Of a stretch of DNA of 64,000 bases, positions 18,302-26,906 are shown piece by piece; position 1 is the first letter of the stretch, and each line of letters starts with the position of its first letter. Made by a program: the position numbers and the translations under genes. The notes under the pieces are model-generated. The model was not told the DNA's origin and did no database searches. It saw only the letters and a program-made list of their open reading frames with translations. The DNA comes from Xanthomonas sp. Leaf131 (GTDB lineage Bacteria; Pseudomonadota; Gammaproteobacteria; Xanthomonadales; Xanthomonadaceae). The DNA is taken from the NCBI RefSeq assembly GCF_001423495.1, contig NZ_LMOG01000012.1, forward strand, positions 361,884-425,883, read 5' to 3'.

Positions 18302-18466
18302 GGGAGTCGGGAATGGAGAATCGGGAATCGGGAATCGGATTCAGTGTTGCAGGTTGGCCGCTAACGCCGCAGCTACCGCTGCTGTGCGGGAGAACCTCAC
18401 ATCACACGTACCGATCGCAACAGCCCGCTCTTACCCATTCTCGATTCTCGATTCCCTACTCCTCGC
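18302..18466. repeat. Inverted GGGAATCG-array element 1
   Basis: The left arm (18302-18338) consists of direct repeats of GGGAATCG and variants. The right arm (18431-18463) holds the same motif on the opposite strand (CGATTC, CCATTC). The two arms enclose about 90 bp and can fold back on each other. The right arm runs into the stop codon of the symporter gene. Similar elements lie at 35682-35704, 39414-39540 and 55962-56071. Confidence 0.7.
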
Positions 18467-19736
18467 CCTTGGCCACCAAGGTCGTCAACGCCAGATCACC
18501 CGTCACATTCAACGCCGTGCGACACATGTCCAGAAAGTGATTGACGCCCAGGATCATGCCGATGCCGACCGGGTTGACCCCGACCATCGCGCAGATCAGC
18601 GCCACCACCGGCAGCGAGCCCGACGGCACACCCGCAGTGCCGATACCGCCCAGGATGCAGACCAGCATCACCATGAACTGCTGGCCGATGCTCAGGTCCA
18701 CATTGAAGAACTGCGCCAGGAAGATCACCGTCACCCCTTCGAACAGCGCGGTGCCGTTCTGGTTGGCAGTGGCGCCCACAGTCAGCACGAAGCGCGACAC
18801 CCGCGGCGGCAGCCCCATCTCATCAGCCACGCGCAGCGCGGTCGGCAAGGTCGCATTACTGGAGGCGGTGGAGAACGCCATCATCGTGGCTTCCTGGGTC
18901 TGCTTGAAGAAGCCGATCGGCGAACGCCCGGCGAACTTCACTGCCAGCCCGTAGCTGACCACCATGTGCAGGCCGAGCGCCAACACCACCACGCCCACGT
19001 AGGCGCCCAGGCGGATCAACAGATCGAAGCCAAACAGCGCAGCCAGATTGAACATGAAACAGGCCACCGCATACGGCGCCAGGCGAATCACCAAGCCGAT
19101 CAAGGTCATCGAGATTTCGAAGATGCCCTCGATGCCGCGCCTGAGCGTGGCGACTTTTTCATCGGCGGTCAGCACCATGCCCACGCCGAACATCACCGCA
19201 AAAAACATCAGCGACAAAATCGCGCCATTGCTGGACGCCGCAGCGATCACGTTGCTGGGCACGATCGACAACAGCATGTCCATGCCCTGCGGCTGCGTGC
19301 CGGAGCTGGAAATGATCTCGCGGGTGCGCTCGGCATTCTCCTGGATCAACTGGTTGGCCAGTTGCGGATCCACGCCCGCCCCAGGCTTGAGCACATTCAC
19401 CAAGACCAGGCCCAGCAACACCGCCACGCCGGACAGCACGATGGTGTAGCCCAAGGTGCGCCAACCCACACGGCCGAGCGCACGGATGTCGCCCATTTCG
19501 GAAATGCCCATCACCAATGCCGAAAACAGCAGCGGCACGATCAGCATGAAGATCAGATTGAGGAAGATCTGCGAGAACGGCGTGGTGACGTACTTGGTCA
19601 CCACCCGCACCCAATCGGCATCGCTGCCGGCGAGGTAATAGACGGCCAGACCCAACAACAGGCCCACGGTGAAGCCAATGCCCATCTTCCAATGCAGGGG
19701 CAGGCCCGGGCGGCGTGCGGCTGGGGATGCAGTCAT
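18456..19736 (-). CDS. Dicarboxylate/amino acid:cation symporter (DAACS family)
   Basis: About 426 residues with 8 transmembrane segments and two re-entrant loops. Family signatures are the serine-rich hairpin AFSTASSNATLP, the NQNGTALFEG motif and the second loop GGIGTAGVPSGSLP, followed by GVNHFLDMCRTALNVTGD. These bind the cation and the carboxylate substrate (glutamate, aspartate or C4-dicarboxylates). The start at 19736 (MTASPAARR) is preferred over a GTG eight codons upstream. No neighbour suggests a specific substrate. Confidence 0.92.
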   Translation of the reverse strand: MTASPAARRPGLPLHWKMGIGFTVGLLLGLAVYYLAGSDADWVRVVTKYVTTPFSQIFLNLIFMLIVPLLFSALVMGISEMGDIRALGRVGWRTLGYTIVLSGVAVLLGLVLVNVLKPGAGVDPQLANQLIQENAERTREIISSSGTQPQGMDMLLSIVPSNVIAAASSNGAILSLMFFAVMFGVGMVLTADEKVATLRRGIEGIFEISMTLIGLVIRLAPYAVACFMFNLAALFGFDLLIRLGAYVGVVVLALGLHMVVSYGLAVKFAGRSPIGFFKQTQEATMMAFSTASSNATLPTALRVADEMGLPPRVSRFVLTVGATANQNGTALFEGVTVIFLAQFFNVDLSIGQQFMVMLVCILGGIGTAGVPSGSLPVVALICAMVGVNPVGIGMILGVNHFLDMCRTALNVTGDLALTTLVAKGEE

Positions 19737-20109
19737 CTGGTCGGGCCTTGTTCTGAACACAAAGGCCGGAGCTTAACAAACGCCATCGATGCGGCCACCT
19801 ACCCGGCGTGCCACTGCACACCTGCCCAAGGGTAGGTGTGCATCTCGATGTCAGGTGATGCAGGCGTTGGCGCAGGAGCGAGCGAGAGTCCTGCAACGAC
19901 GCTGCAGCCCTAATCGCTCTGCAATTGACGCATCCACATCATCTAATCAGCTTGAAGTGGCAAAGATTTCGAATCTTGCCGTTGCTAGATGCAGCCAAAA
20001 GCCTGGTTAGTCGAGGGCACGGTGCCTTACTAGCTTTAGATCAAAAGTCTGGTTGGTCGAGTGCGCGGTGCCCTCGCCGCTCGCGGGACACGCCGTAAAC
20101 CCGTCCCTG

Positions 20110-20147
20110 GGGACCGTGTGGCGGCATTCATGCCGCCACACGGTCCC
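20110..20147. repeat. Perfect 18-bp-arm hairpin
   Basis: GGGACCGTGTGGCGGCAT (20110-20127) is exactly complementary to 20130-20147 with a 2-nt spacer. Flanking sequence (GTGCGCGGTG at 20061-20070 and CGAGCACACCGCAC further right) can extend the pairing as an outer stem. Confidence 0.85.
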
Positions 20148-20205
20148 GCAATCGGCGAGCACACCGCACCAGAGAGTCTGTTGGTTGCTTTGTCGAAAGC
20201 CATGA

Positions 20206-20336
20206 ACACCGACCATCTTGACTGGTCCTTGCCCGCCTACCGTCGCGGGACCTTACGCGGCTTGGATGCCGCGTAAGAGCCTACAAGGACGTACTTGCGG
20301 CGTGTCCTGCGATGGTGGGCGGGCAAGGGCCCCGCG
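20206..20336. repeat. Long extragenic palindrome, copy 1
   Basis: Outer arms CTTGCCCGCC (20228-20237) and GGCGGGCAAG (20318-20327) pair. An inner near-palindrome (TTACGCGGCTTGGATGCCGC, then GTAA) has one mismatch relative to copy 2. About 90 percent of positions match copy 2 at 20614-20741. Confidence 0.8.
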
Positions 20337-20613
20337 ACCAAGCCACAGATCAGCCGCTCTACACTTGATCTATCCCCACGGTTCAATCACTTCAAGACGC
20401 AACGCAACCGAAATTTCGAGTTGTAGCGTCGTTTAGATGCGGTCAAAAGCTCAGCGAGTCGCGGGCGCGTTGCCTTCGCCGCTGGCGGGATACCGCACCA
20501 TAGAGTTGGTCGGTGGTTGGATGAAAGCCTGCCTATTGCTCGGCTTGTGTTGGGAAGCTGATCGGATCCGGCGTCATCCAAACAACGCACGTATGTCCTG
20601 CTTGCAAACAAGC

Positions 20614-20741
20614 ACACCGACCATCTCGACGGGTCCTTGCCCGCCTACCGCCGCGGGACCTTACGCGGCATGGATGCCGCGTAAGAGCCTACAAGGACGT
20701 ACTTGCGGCGTGTCCCGCGATGGTGGGCGGGCAAGGACCCT
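20614..20741. repeat. Long extragenic palindrome, copy 2
   Basis: A perfect 15-bp outer stem, GGGTCCTTGCCCGCC (20631-20645) with its complement at 20726-20740, is followed inward by CGCGGGAC/GTCCCGCG. Inside is a separate perfect 11-bp hairpin TTACGCGGCAT (20661-20671) with 20674-20684. It lies about 140 bp past the end of the batD frame and could act as the operon's 3' stabiliser. Confidence 0.85.
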
Positions 20742-20882
20742 GCAGCCAGTCCGCAGCACCACCGCTCTGCTTTCACCAACACAGTCAGCAACCCACGTGT
20801 AACCAAAGTCAACGCGTCACAGCAATACACGGCCTTGCAACCATCCAGAACCTGCCAGCCGCTACCGATGCAGCGCAGCCGT

Positions 20883-22631
20883 TCAAGGCGCTGGCGGATA
20901 CAACGGCGCCAATACCTCCGGCTCTGCAGCCTTGGCGTGGCGCCAGCGCGGCCCCTTGGCAAACGCCTCGCGCAGTGCCGCACGCGCAGCGGCCACATCG
21001 CCATCGCCGCCCCAGCGCGCGCGCTGCATCTGCGCCACCGCGGCACGCTGGGCTGGGTCGCTCAACGCGGCCAGCACGCTGTCGATGTCGGCAACACCGG
21101 CCATGCCGCAGAGTACCGCCGCCACATCGTCCATCCCGCCGGTATCGAGCGCGCGCCGCAGTTCGGCCACACCATGCGTCGCACGCCGGCCAGAGGCAGG
21201 CGCATCGCTGCCATTGGTCACCAACGCATTGCGCACACCTCCGCGACGCCGCAGCAAGGCCCACGCAAGCGTGGCAATCCACAACAGTGCAAAACCGATT
21301 GCCGCGCCGATCCAGCCCCACGGCTGCTGCGCAGCGGCAGGTTGCTGCAGGCTGAGCGTGCTGGCCACTGGGGCCGGCACAGCGTTGTCAGGTGACGGGC
21401 TCGCCACCGGCGCGGGCGCGGGCGCCGCAAATGCGCCACTGCCGGCAGCCACATCCAACGTGAGGTCCGGCAGCGACGCGGTCTTTGCCGCCGCCGCACT
21501 CACATCCCACCACGCCACCTGCAACCCTGGCACCACCAACGGGCCGGCGCGGTTGGGCACGATCGAATAGCGCCGGGTCAGGCGCAGCTGCGGCGAACCG
21601 TCCACGAAGCGTTCTTCGTACTGCGCCGGCTCGGCGAACACCTGCGCGTCAGGCACGCTCGGCGTCGGCAGTTCCGGAAACTGGGCCTGGGTGGCACCGC
21701 GTGCGCTGGCTTCCACCACAAATTGTGCCGCCTCACCGGCGGTCGCGCGCTGCGGCGTGGTGGTGTAACGCAGTTGCAGACTACGCAGCGGCAGCCATGG
21801 CTGCGGCGCATTGGCCGGCTGCGCACGCACCTGCAGCGGAATACTGGCACTACGCGCAGTCAGCTCGCCATTGCCACGCCCGAAGTAATCATCGAAAAAC
21901 CCACCGACCGAACGCCCATTGAAACGCGCCGACGGCAGCAGCAAGCGCCCACTGCGCTCGGGCACCAGCAAGTAGCGCCTCTCCACCACGTTGTATTGAC
22001 GATTATTGACCAGCTTGACCGAACTGACGTCATCACCGATGCGCTGCAGCGATGCGCCATCGGGCGCCTCCAGATCCAGTTCGCCGGACGCCAGCTGCGT
22101 AGCGAAGTACAAGCGCACCACCACACCTACGCTTTGCTGCACGTAGGGCTGCGGATCGTCCACCCGGGTTTCGACAAACGCGTCTTCATTGCCCTGTGCC
22201 GCACTCGGCCCGCCGGGCGCGCTGCTGCCTGTGCTGCCTGTGCTTGAATTATTTGCCGCCCCGACCACCTGCAACCGTAACGGCTCGGTGCGCTCGTTAC
22301 CCACGCGTATCGCCGGCACGATCAGCTCGCCGCTGCTGCGCGGCGTCAGCACCACGCCGAACAACGCACGCACCGTCACCGATCCATTGGTCACCTGCAT
22401 CTGCTGATTGGCGCTCTTGGCACCCAACGCGAAGTCGTTGCGCAGCGGCGTGTAATCCGGATCGACACCGTGTTGATCGGTTTCGATGTTCAACATCACC
22501 ACATCGCCGGCATTGGCGCTATCGCGGTCCAGCCAGGCGCGCGTGACGGCGCCCACCGGTGCACAGGTGAGCAGCATCGCGCTGGCCAACAAGCCGATCG
22601 CCGCGCGGCGCAAATGGTGTGTGCCGATCAT
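20883..22631 (-). CDS. batD: BatD-like protein of the Bat (aerotolerance) cluster
   Basis: About 582 residues. The signal peptide is MIGTHHLRRAAIGLLASAML... with cleavage near GAVTRA. Repeated beta-rich domains follow with the BatD-type motif ALFGVVLTPRSSGELIVPAIRVG. A single C-terminal transmembrane helix (WIGAAIGFALLWIATLAWALL) is followed by a cytoplasmic tail of about 100 residues. The ATG overlaps the preceding batB/C stop (ATGA). In Bat systems this protein is thought to work with the membrane VWA proteins in the envelope; its biochemical activity is not established. The last gene of the operon. Confidence 0.85.
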   Translation of the reverse strand: MIGTHHLRRAAIGLLASAMLLTCAPVGAVTRAWLDRDSANAGDVVMLNIETDQHGVDPDYTPLRNDFALGAKSANQQMQVTNGSVTVRALFGVVLTPRSSGELIVPAIRVGNERTEPLRLQVVGAANNSSTGSTGSSAPGGPSAAQGNEDAFVETRVDDPQPYVQQSVGVVVRLYFATQLASGELDLEAPDGASLQRIGDDVSSVKLVNNRQYNVVERRYLLVPERSGRLLLPSARFNGRSVGGFFDDYFGRGNGELTARSASIPLQVRAQPANAPQPWLPLRSLQLRYTTTPQRATAGEAAQFVVEASARGATQAQFPELPTPSVPDAQVFAEPAQYEERFVDGSPQLRLTRRYSIVPNRAGPLVVPGLQVAWWDVSAAAAKTASLPDLTLDVAAGSGAFAAPAPAPVASPSPDNAVPAPVASTLSLQQPAAAQQPWGWIGAAIGFALLWIATLAWALLRRRGGVRNALVTNGSDAPASGRRATHGVAELRRALDTGGMDDVAAVLCGMAGVADIDSVLAALSDPAQRAAVAQMQRARWGGDGDVAAARAALREAFAKGPRWRHAKAAEPEVLAPLYPPAP

Positions 22632-24457
22632 CGTCCGTCCCGTTGCCTGCGTTCGTGTTCCAGCCTGAATTTGGTGCGCAGCAAGCTGCCCGGATCGTCC
22701 GGAACGCGCCGCAACCACGCATCCACCGCTTGCCGTTGCTCGCGCTGTTCCGGCGTCTCGTTCGCAATTGCGGCAGCCTCCTTGCCGTTTGCATCGGCGC
22801 TCTTGTCGCCAGCCTGCGCCATTGCCTGCTGCATCTTTTGCCGCTGCGCGGCATCGGCCTGCTGCTGCGCTTTGGCATCGGCCGACTGCGGCGGCGCATC
22901 CTGCTTGCTCTGCTCGCCTTGCCCATTCTTGGATTGCGGGTCTTGCGCCTTTCCATCCTGCGGCGTCTGCGCCGGAGACGGCGGATCCTTGCCGTCCTGT
23001 TTGCTTTGAGCGTCCTGCTTGTTCTGCCCGTCCTGCGCAGCGTTTTGGTTGTCTTGTTTGTTCTGCCCGGACTGATCTTGACCGGGCTTGTTCTGACCGG
23101 ATTGCTTCTGGTCTTTGGACTGACCTTTGCCGTCCTTGTCGTTCTGCTGCTGCCGCTTGCGCGCAGCATCCACCGCAGCACGATTGGCGATGGCGTCCTG
23201 CTGGTCGGGGTGTTGCTTCAGCGCACGGTCGTACGCCGCAATCGCCTCGTCGTACTGACCCTGCCGGGCCAGCGCGTTGCCAAGGTTGTACATTCCCTCA
23301 TCGGTGGGTACGCCTTCAAACGCTTTCTGCGCCCCGGCGAAATCGCCTTTGCGATACGCCTGCACGCCGGCATCCAGACGTTGTTGCTGTACCTGATCGG
23401 CACGTTGCCACAACGTACTCTCTGCAGCGCGTGCCGGCTGCGCCAACGGCAACACGCACACCAGTGCGAGCACCGCCACAACCGCACGACGTCGGAACGC
23501 CAGCAGTGCCAGCAGCATCACCGGCGGCAGCAGCCAGTAACCTTCGTCCAGCCAGGTCTTGCCGCCGTTGGACTCGGCCGCTTCATCGGCCAGTGGTTGC
23601 TGGGTAGGATCGAGCACGCCCAACGCACGCAGATCCGAATCGTCTGCGGCAATGCGCGCATACCGCCCACCGCCCTGCCCGGCCAGATCGCGCAGGCTGC
23701 CTTCGTCCAGTTTCGCCTGTGCGATTTCGCCGGTATTGGTGCGATAGGCAGCGCCACGCGCGCTACCCACACCGAGCGCAGACACGCTGAATCCACGCGA
23801 ACGCGCCAACCGTGCGGAACTGCCGGCTGCACGATCGGCACTATCGCTGAGCAACAGAATATCGCCCTGCTTGAAGCCCGCCTGCAGCAGCAACTGCGTG
23901 GCCGCATCGATTGCCGCATCGGCGCGCTTACCATCCACCGGCATCACCGATGGCGACAACGCATCCAGAAACAATGCCACGTTGGCGGTGTCTTCGGTCA
24001 GCGGCGCCACGGTGAAACTCTCGCCTGCGTAGACCAACAGCGCCACTTCGCCACCGGCACGCATGCGCAACAACGTGGCCAGTTTCGCGCGTGCCTGCAG
24101 CAGGCGCGATGGCGGTAGATCGTTGGCATTGATGCTGGACGACAGATCCAGCGCCACTACCAGCGGCATGCTGGATTGATACACCGGCCGCTCCACCTGC
24201 CGCCAGCTTGGCCCGGTCATTGCCACGACCGCAAGTGCATACGTCAGCGCCGCCAGCACGAAGGCGAACCATCCGCGCCGACCACCGGACACTAATAATT
24301 TCGGCAGCAGATGCGCATCCACACTCTGCCGCCACACATCCGCATCGCGGCGGCGCAGGTGCCACAGCAGCGCTGCCGGCACGATCGCGAGCAACGCCCA
24401 CAGCAATGTCGGGCGTAGCAGATGCAATGACTGCAACGATTCGCTCAGCGCGTTCAT
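22628..24457 (-). CDS. BatB/BatC fusion: membrane VWA protein with TPR and Gln/Lys/Asp-rich tail
   Basis: About 609 residues; a start two codons upstream (24463) is also possible, but 24457 gives an ATGA overlap with batA. Two N-terminal membrane helices precede a von Willebrand A domain with a MIDAS-type DLSSSIN near residue 105. A further membrane helix near 320-350 is followed by a TPR module (DAGVQAYRKGDFAGAQKAFE, DEGMYNLGNALARQGQYDEAI). The long C-terminal region of about 150 residues is low-complexity, rich in Gln, Lys, Asp and Asn. In many bacteria batB and batC are separate genes; here the VWA and TPR parts are one chain. Confidence 0.88.
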   Translation of the reverse strand: MNALSESLQSLHLLRPTLLWALLAIVPAALLWHLRRRDADVWRQSVDAHLLPKLLVSGGRRGWFAFVLAALTYALAVVAMTGPSWRQVERPVYQSSMPLVVALDLSSSINANDLPPSRLLQARAKLATLLRMRAGGEVALLVYAGESFTVAPLTEDTANVALFLDALSPSVMPVDGKRADAAIDAATQLLLQAGFKQGDILLLSDSADRAAGSSARLARSRGFSVSALGVGSARGAAYRTNTGEIAQAKLDEGSLRDLAGQGGGRYARIAADDSDLRALGVLDPTQQPLADEAAESNGGKTWLDEGYWLLPPVMLLALLAFRRRAVVAVLALVCVLPLAQPARAAESTLWQRADQVQQQRLDAGVQAYRKGDFAGAQKAFEGVPTDEGMYNLGNALARQGQYDEAIAAYDRALKQHPDQQDAIANRAAVDAARKRQQQNDKDGKGQSKDQKQSGQNKPGQDQSGQNKQDNQNAAQDGQNKQDAQSKQDGKDPPSPAQTPQDGKAQDPQSKNGQGEQSKQDAPPQSADAKAQQQADAAQRQKMQQAMAQAGDKSADANGKEAAAIANETPEQREQRQAVDAWLRRVPDDPGSLLRTKFRLEHERRQRDGR

Positions 24458-25461
24458 CGCCATCTCCGCGGCAGCACGTAGGCCAGCAGCGCAATCACGA
24501 TGGCGGCGCCCAACGGCCAGTAATAGCGCTCCACACGCGGCTGCACCGACGGCCCCATTGCCTTCACCGGTTCCAGCCGATCCAGCTCGGCATAGATACC
24601 GGCCAGCTCCTCGGTGTCGCGTGCACGGAAAAAGCGCCCGCCGGTTTGTTCGGCGATCTTGCGCAACCCGGTTTCATCGATATCGTCGTTGCCACCGGCC
24701 GGAATCGGCACGCCGAACAACGAATAACCACCGCTGCCACCGAACGCGATGGTGTGCACGCGCACGCCTTCGGCCTTGGCAAGCTCGGCGGCTTTCAATG
24801 GGTTGAGCACGCCGGCCGTGTTGACGCCATCGGTGAGCAGCACTACCACGCGTTGCCCCTGTTTCTGCTCGCGTAGCCGTTTGACCGACAACGCAATTGC
24901 ATCGCCAATCGCGGTTTCGCGCCCGGCCAGGCCCACCACGCTGTCGGCCAACTGATCGCGGACCGAGGTCAGGTCAGCGGTCAGTGGCGTCAGCGCATAG
25001 GCGCGTTGGCCGAACACCAACAAGCCGACACGATCGCCTTCGCGGCGATCCAGAAAGTCCGATAGCACTGCCTTGGCTGCAGTCAGGCGATCGACCACAC
25101 TGCCGCCGAGCACCATATCCGGCTCACTCATGCTGCCGGACAGATCCACCGCCAGCATCATCTGTCGCGCCTCGCGCGGCGGCTGGATCACCTCGCCCAG
25201 CTGCTGCGGCCGCGCGAGCGCCGCACATAACAGGAACCAGCCCAGCCACGCCAGCCAGCGCGGCATCCGCAGCGCCGGCACGCGTTGCGCCTGTGCAACC
25301 GCATGCAGTTGATCGGCGTAGGGCACGCGCAGCGCGGCTGCATCGGCACGCCGTTGCGGCCAGAACCACATCAGCAATGGCAGCGGCATCAACCACCACG
25401 CCCACGGCCATGCGCAGTGCGCTAGCGCATCCTGCCATTGCGACCACTGCAGCCAGTTCAT
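24454..25461 (-). CDS. batA: BatA-like membrane VWA protein
   Basis: 335 residues. An N-terminal pair of membrane helices, a VWA domain with a complete MIDAS DLSGSMS (about residue 95), the conserved TDGVNTAG and a final C-terminal helix (YYWPLGAAIVIALLAYVL) show the standard BatA layout. The start at 25461 overlaps the stop of the DUF4381 gene (ATGA). VWA proteins of this kind are proposed partners of MoxR-type ATPases. Confidence 0.9.
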   Translation of the reverse strand: MNWLQWSQWQDALAHCAWPWAWWLMPLPLLMWFWPQRRADAAALRVPYADQLHAVAQAQRVPALRMPRWLAWLGWFLLCAALARPQQLGEVIQPPREARQMMLAVDLSGSMSEPDMVLGGSVVDRLTAAKAVLSDFLDRREGDRVGLLVFGQRAYALTPLTADLTSVRDQLADSVVGLAGRETAIGDAIALSVKRLREQKQGQRVVVLLTDGVNTAGVLNPLKAAELAKAEGVRVHTIAFGGSGGYSLFGVPIPAGGNDDIDETGLRKIAEQTGGRFFRARDTEELAGIYAELDRLEPVKAMGPSVQPRVERYYWPLGAAIVIALLAYVLPRRWR

Positions 25462-25925
25462 CGCTGGCCTCGCATCAAACTCAGAAAACGCCGGCGCGCC
25501 AGCGCCTGCACCGCATCCAGATCGGCTACCGCCGGTGTGCGTTGAAACCCACCGTCCAACACCGCGCGGCCCGGACCTTGCGAAAACGCATGGGTCTTGC
25601 GTTTGCGGCCATCGAGAAACTGCAGCCACGCCTCGCCCTGCAATCGATCGGCCTGCGCATCAGCGCTGCGCGCCGCACGCCGCAACAATACCGACAGCGT
25701 CGCCAATCGCTGCGCAGGAGTTGTCGCACGCTGCAATTCAGCATCGAATGCCGCCAACCAACCGCGCTGCTGCCGACGGCGGCGCCACCACCAGACCCCT
25801 GCGCTACCGAGCACCAGCACGACCGCAGCGATCACCAACCACCAGCCCAGCGCCAATGGCCACCATGATGGTGACGGCGGCAGATGGACATCACGCAGCG
25901 GAAGCGATTGCGGCGCCATCGTCAT
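25458..25925 (-). CDS. DUF4381-type membrane protein of the Bat operon
   Basis: 155 residues. A short N-terminal segment with LPLRDVHLPP is followed by one transmembrane helix (WWPLALGWWLVIAAVVLVL) and a basic cytoplasmic domain of about 100 residues. The LRDVHLP motif and position match DUF4381 proteins found between the DUF58 and batA genes. The ATG at 25925 overlaps the DUF58 stop (ATGA). Function unknown; probably part of the same membrane complex. Confidence 0.8.
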   Translation of the reverse strand: MTMAPQSLPLRDVHLPPSPSWWPLALGWWLVIAAVVLVLGSAGVWWWRRRRQQRGWLAAFDAELQRATTPAQRLATLSVLLRRAARSADAQADRLQGEAWLQFLDGRKRKTHAFSQGPGRAVLDGGFQRTPAVADLDAVQALARRRFLSLMRGQR

Positions 25926-26884
25926 CGCCCCCGCACTGCCGCACTGCCGCCCAACCAGGCATCGCTGGCGTCGTCGGTGGACAGGCGATGCAAGCGCACA
26001 CCGCGCACCTGCAAGACAGATGACAATCGTTCCAGCGGTGCCACGAATTCGGCCTGCCAGCGCGCGCGCCCGGCCTGCGTGGACAGGTCGATTGCAATGC
26101 GCTCGCCCCGTACGTCGAAGGTAAGAGCGCGTGCGGGTGGTGCCAGTTCCAACGGATCGACCAGCACAATCACCACCACTTCGTGATGCAGCGCCAACCC
26201 CGACCAACGCGCCTCGGAGATCTTGCTGGCGCTACGCGCATCGGCCAGCACGGTCAGACGCGCGCCGGGGCGCAGCAAGCGTGCAGCATGATCCAACGCA
26301 ACATCCAGCCCGGCATCGCCCGAGGGCGGCTGCGCGTACCAGCGCGCCAATGCGTCCAGCACCGGCAACACACCGCGCTGGCCGGAACGCGGCGCGATCG
26401 GTGCCTCACTGGCGGTGCCACGCAGTGCGGCAATGCGGTCGCCCTGCCGCTGCGCCAACCACGCCGCAACCGCGCCGGCACGCGCCGCCTGCACCGATTT
26501 GTAGCGCACCCGTGTGCCGAAAAAGAGCGATGGCGCGGTGTCGGCCACGATCAGGCTCAAGCGTTCGCGCTCGGCCTGGAAGAGTTTGGTATGCGCTCGC
26601 CCGGTGCGTGCGGTGACGCGCCAATCGATATGCCGCGCATCGTCGCCAGCCACGTACTCGCGCGACTCGGCGTATTCCATCCCGCGCCCGCGCGTTGCCG
26701 CCGGCACCGGCCCCACCAACCCATGCCGACCGCGGCCCGGTTGGCCGCGATGAATCGCGGTGCCGCGCAGCGCGATCAACTCCGCAAGCGTTGGGCGCAG
26801 GCCATCGCCGGCGATCGACGACGGAACAAGTGCAGGGGGGGAGGACGGCATCGAAGACATCGGATTCTGGTCAGAGGGCGGCAT
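25922..26884 (-). CDS. DUF58 domain protein of the Bat operon
   Basis: 320 residues without membrane segments. The DUF58 signature is the stretch GRGMEYAESREYVAGDDARH followed by IDWRVTARTG (about 66-95). The remainder resembles a degenerate VWA fold. Starts at 26860 or 26851 are also possible, since no good ribosome site distinguishes them. DUF58 proteins are encoded directly after MoxR ATPases across bacteria. The gene begins 22 bases after moxR. Confidence 0.88.
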   Translation of the reverse strand: MPPSDQNPMSSMPSSPPALVPSSIAGDGLRPTLAELIALRGTAIHRGQPGRGRHGLVGPVPAATRGRGMEYAESREYVAGDDARHIDWRVTARTGRAHTKLFQAERERLSLIVADTAPSLFFGTRVRYKSVQAARAGAVAAWLAQRQGDRIAALRGTASEAPIAPRSGQRGVLPVLDALARWYAQPPSGDAGLDVALDHAARLLRPGARLTVLADARSASKISEARWSGLALHHEVVVIVLVDPLELAPPARALTFDVRGERIAIDLSTQAGRARWQAEFVAPLERLSSVLQVRGVRLHRLSTDDASDAWLGGSAAVRGR

Positions 26885-26906
26885 ACCTCAGCGACACGCT
26901 ACCCGA

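Larger units (their letters stand above)
19737..20882. repeat. 1.15-kb non-coding region of diverged duplications and palindromes
   Basis: No gene is supported here. Three related units begin with TTAGATGC/CAAAAG...GTCG...GTGCC-type sequence at about 19966, 20036 and 20412. Two copies of a long palindromic element follow units 2 and 3 (20206-20336 and 20614-20741). Unit 2 carries an extra hairpin (20110-20147) that unit 3 lacks. Individual hairpins are listed separately. Confidence 0.7.

Noticed and set aside
16134-19835. A 1233-codon open frame on the plus strand
   Set aside because: It runs antisense through transketolase and the DAACS symporter, both of which have complete family motifs. 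The translated product is His/Gln/Arg-rich without any domain, as expected for the complementary frame of GC-rich coding DNA.
20645-21046. Possible small gene on the minus strand within the repeat block
   Set aside because: It begins inside batD in another frame and ends within the palindromic repeat, so it is not a credible gene.
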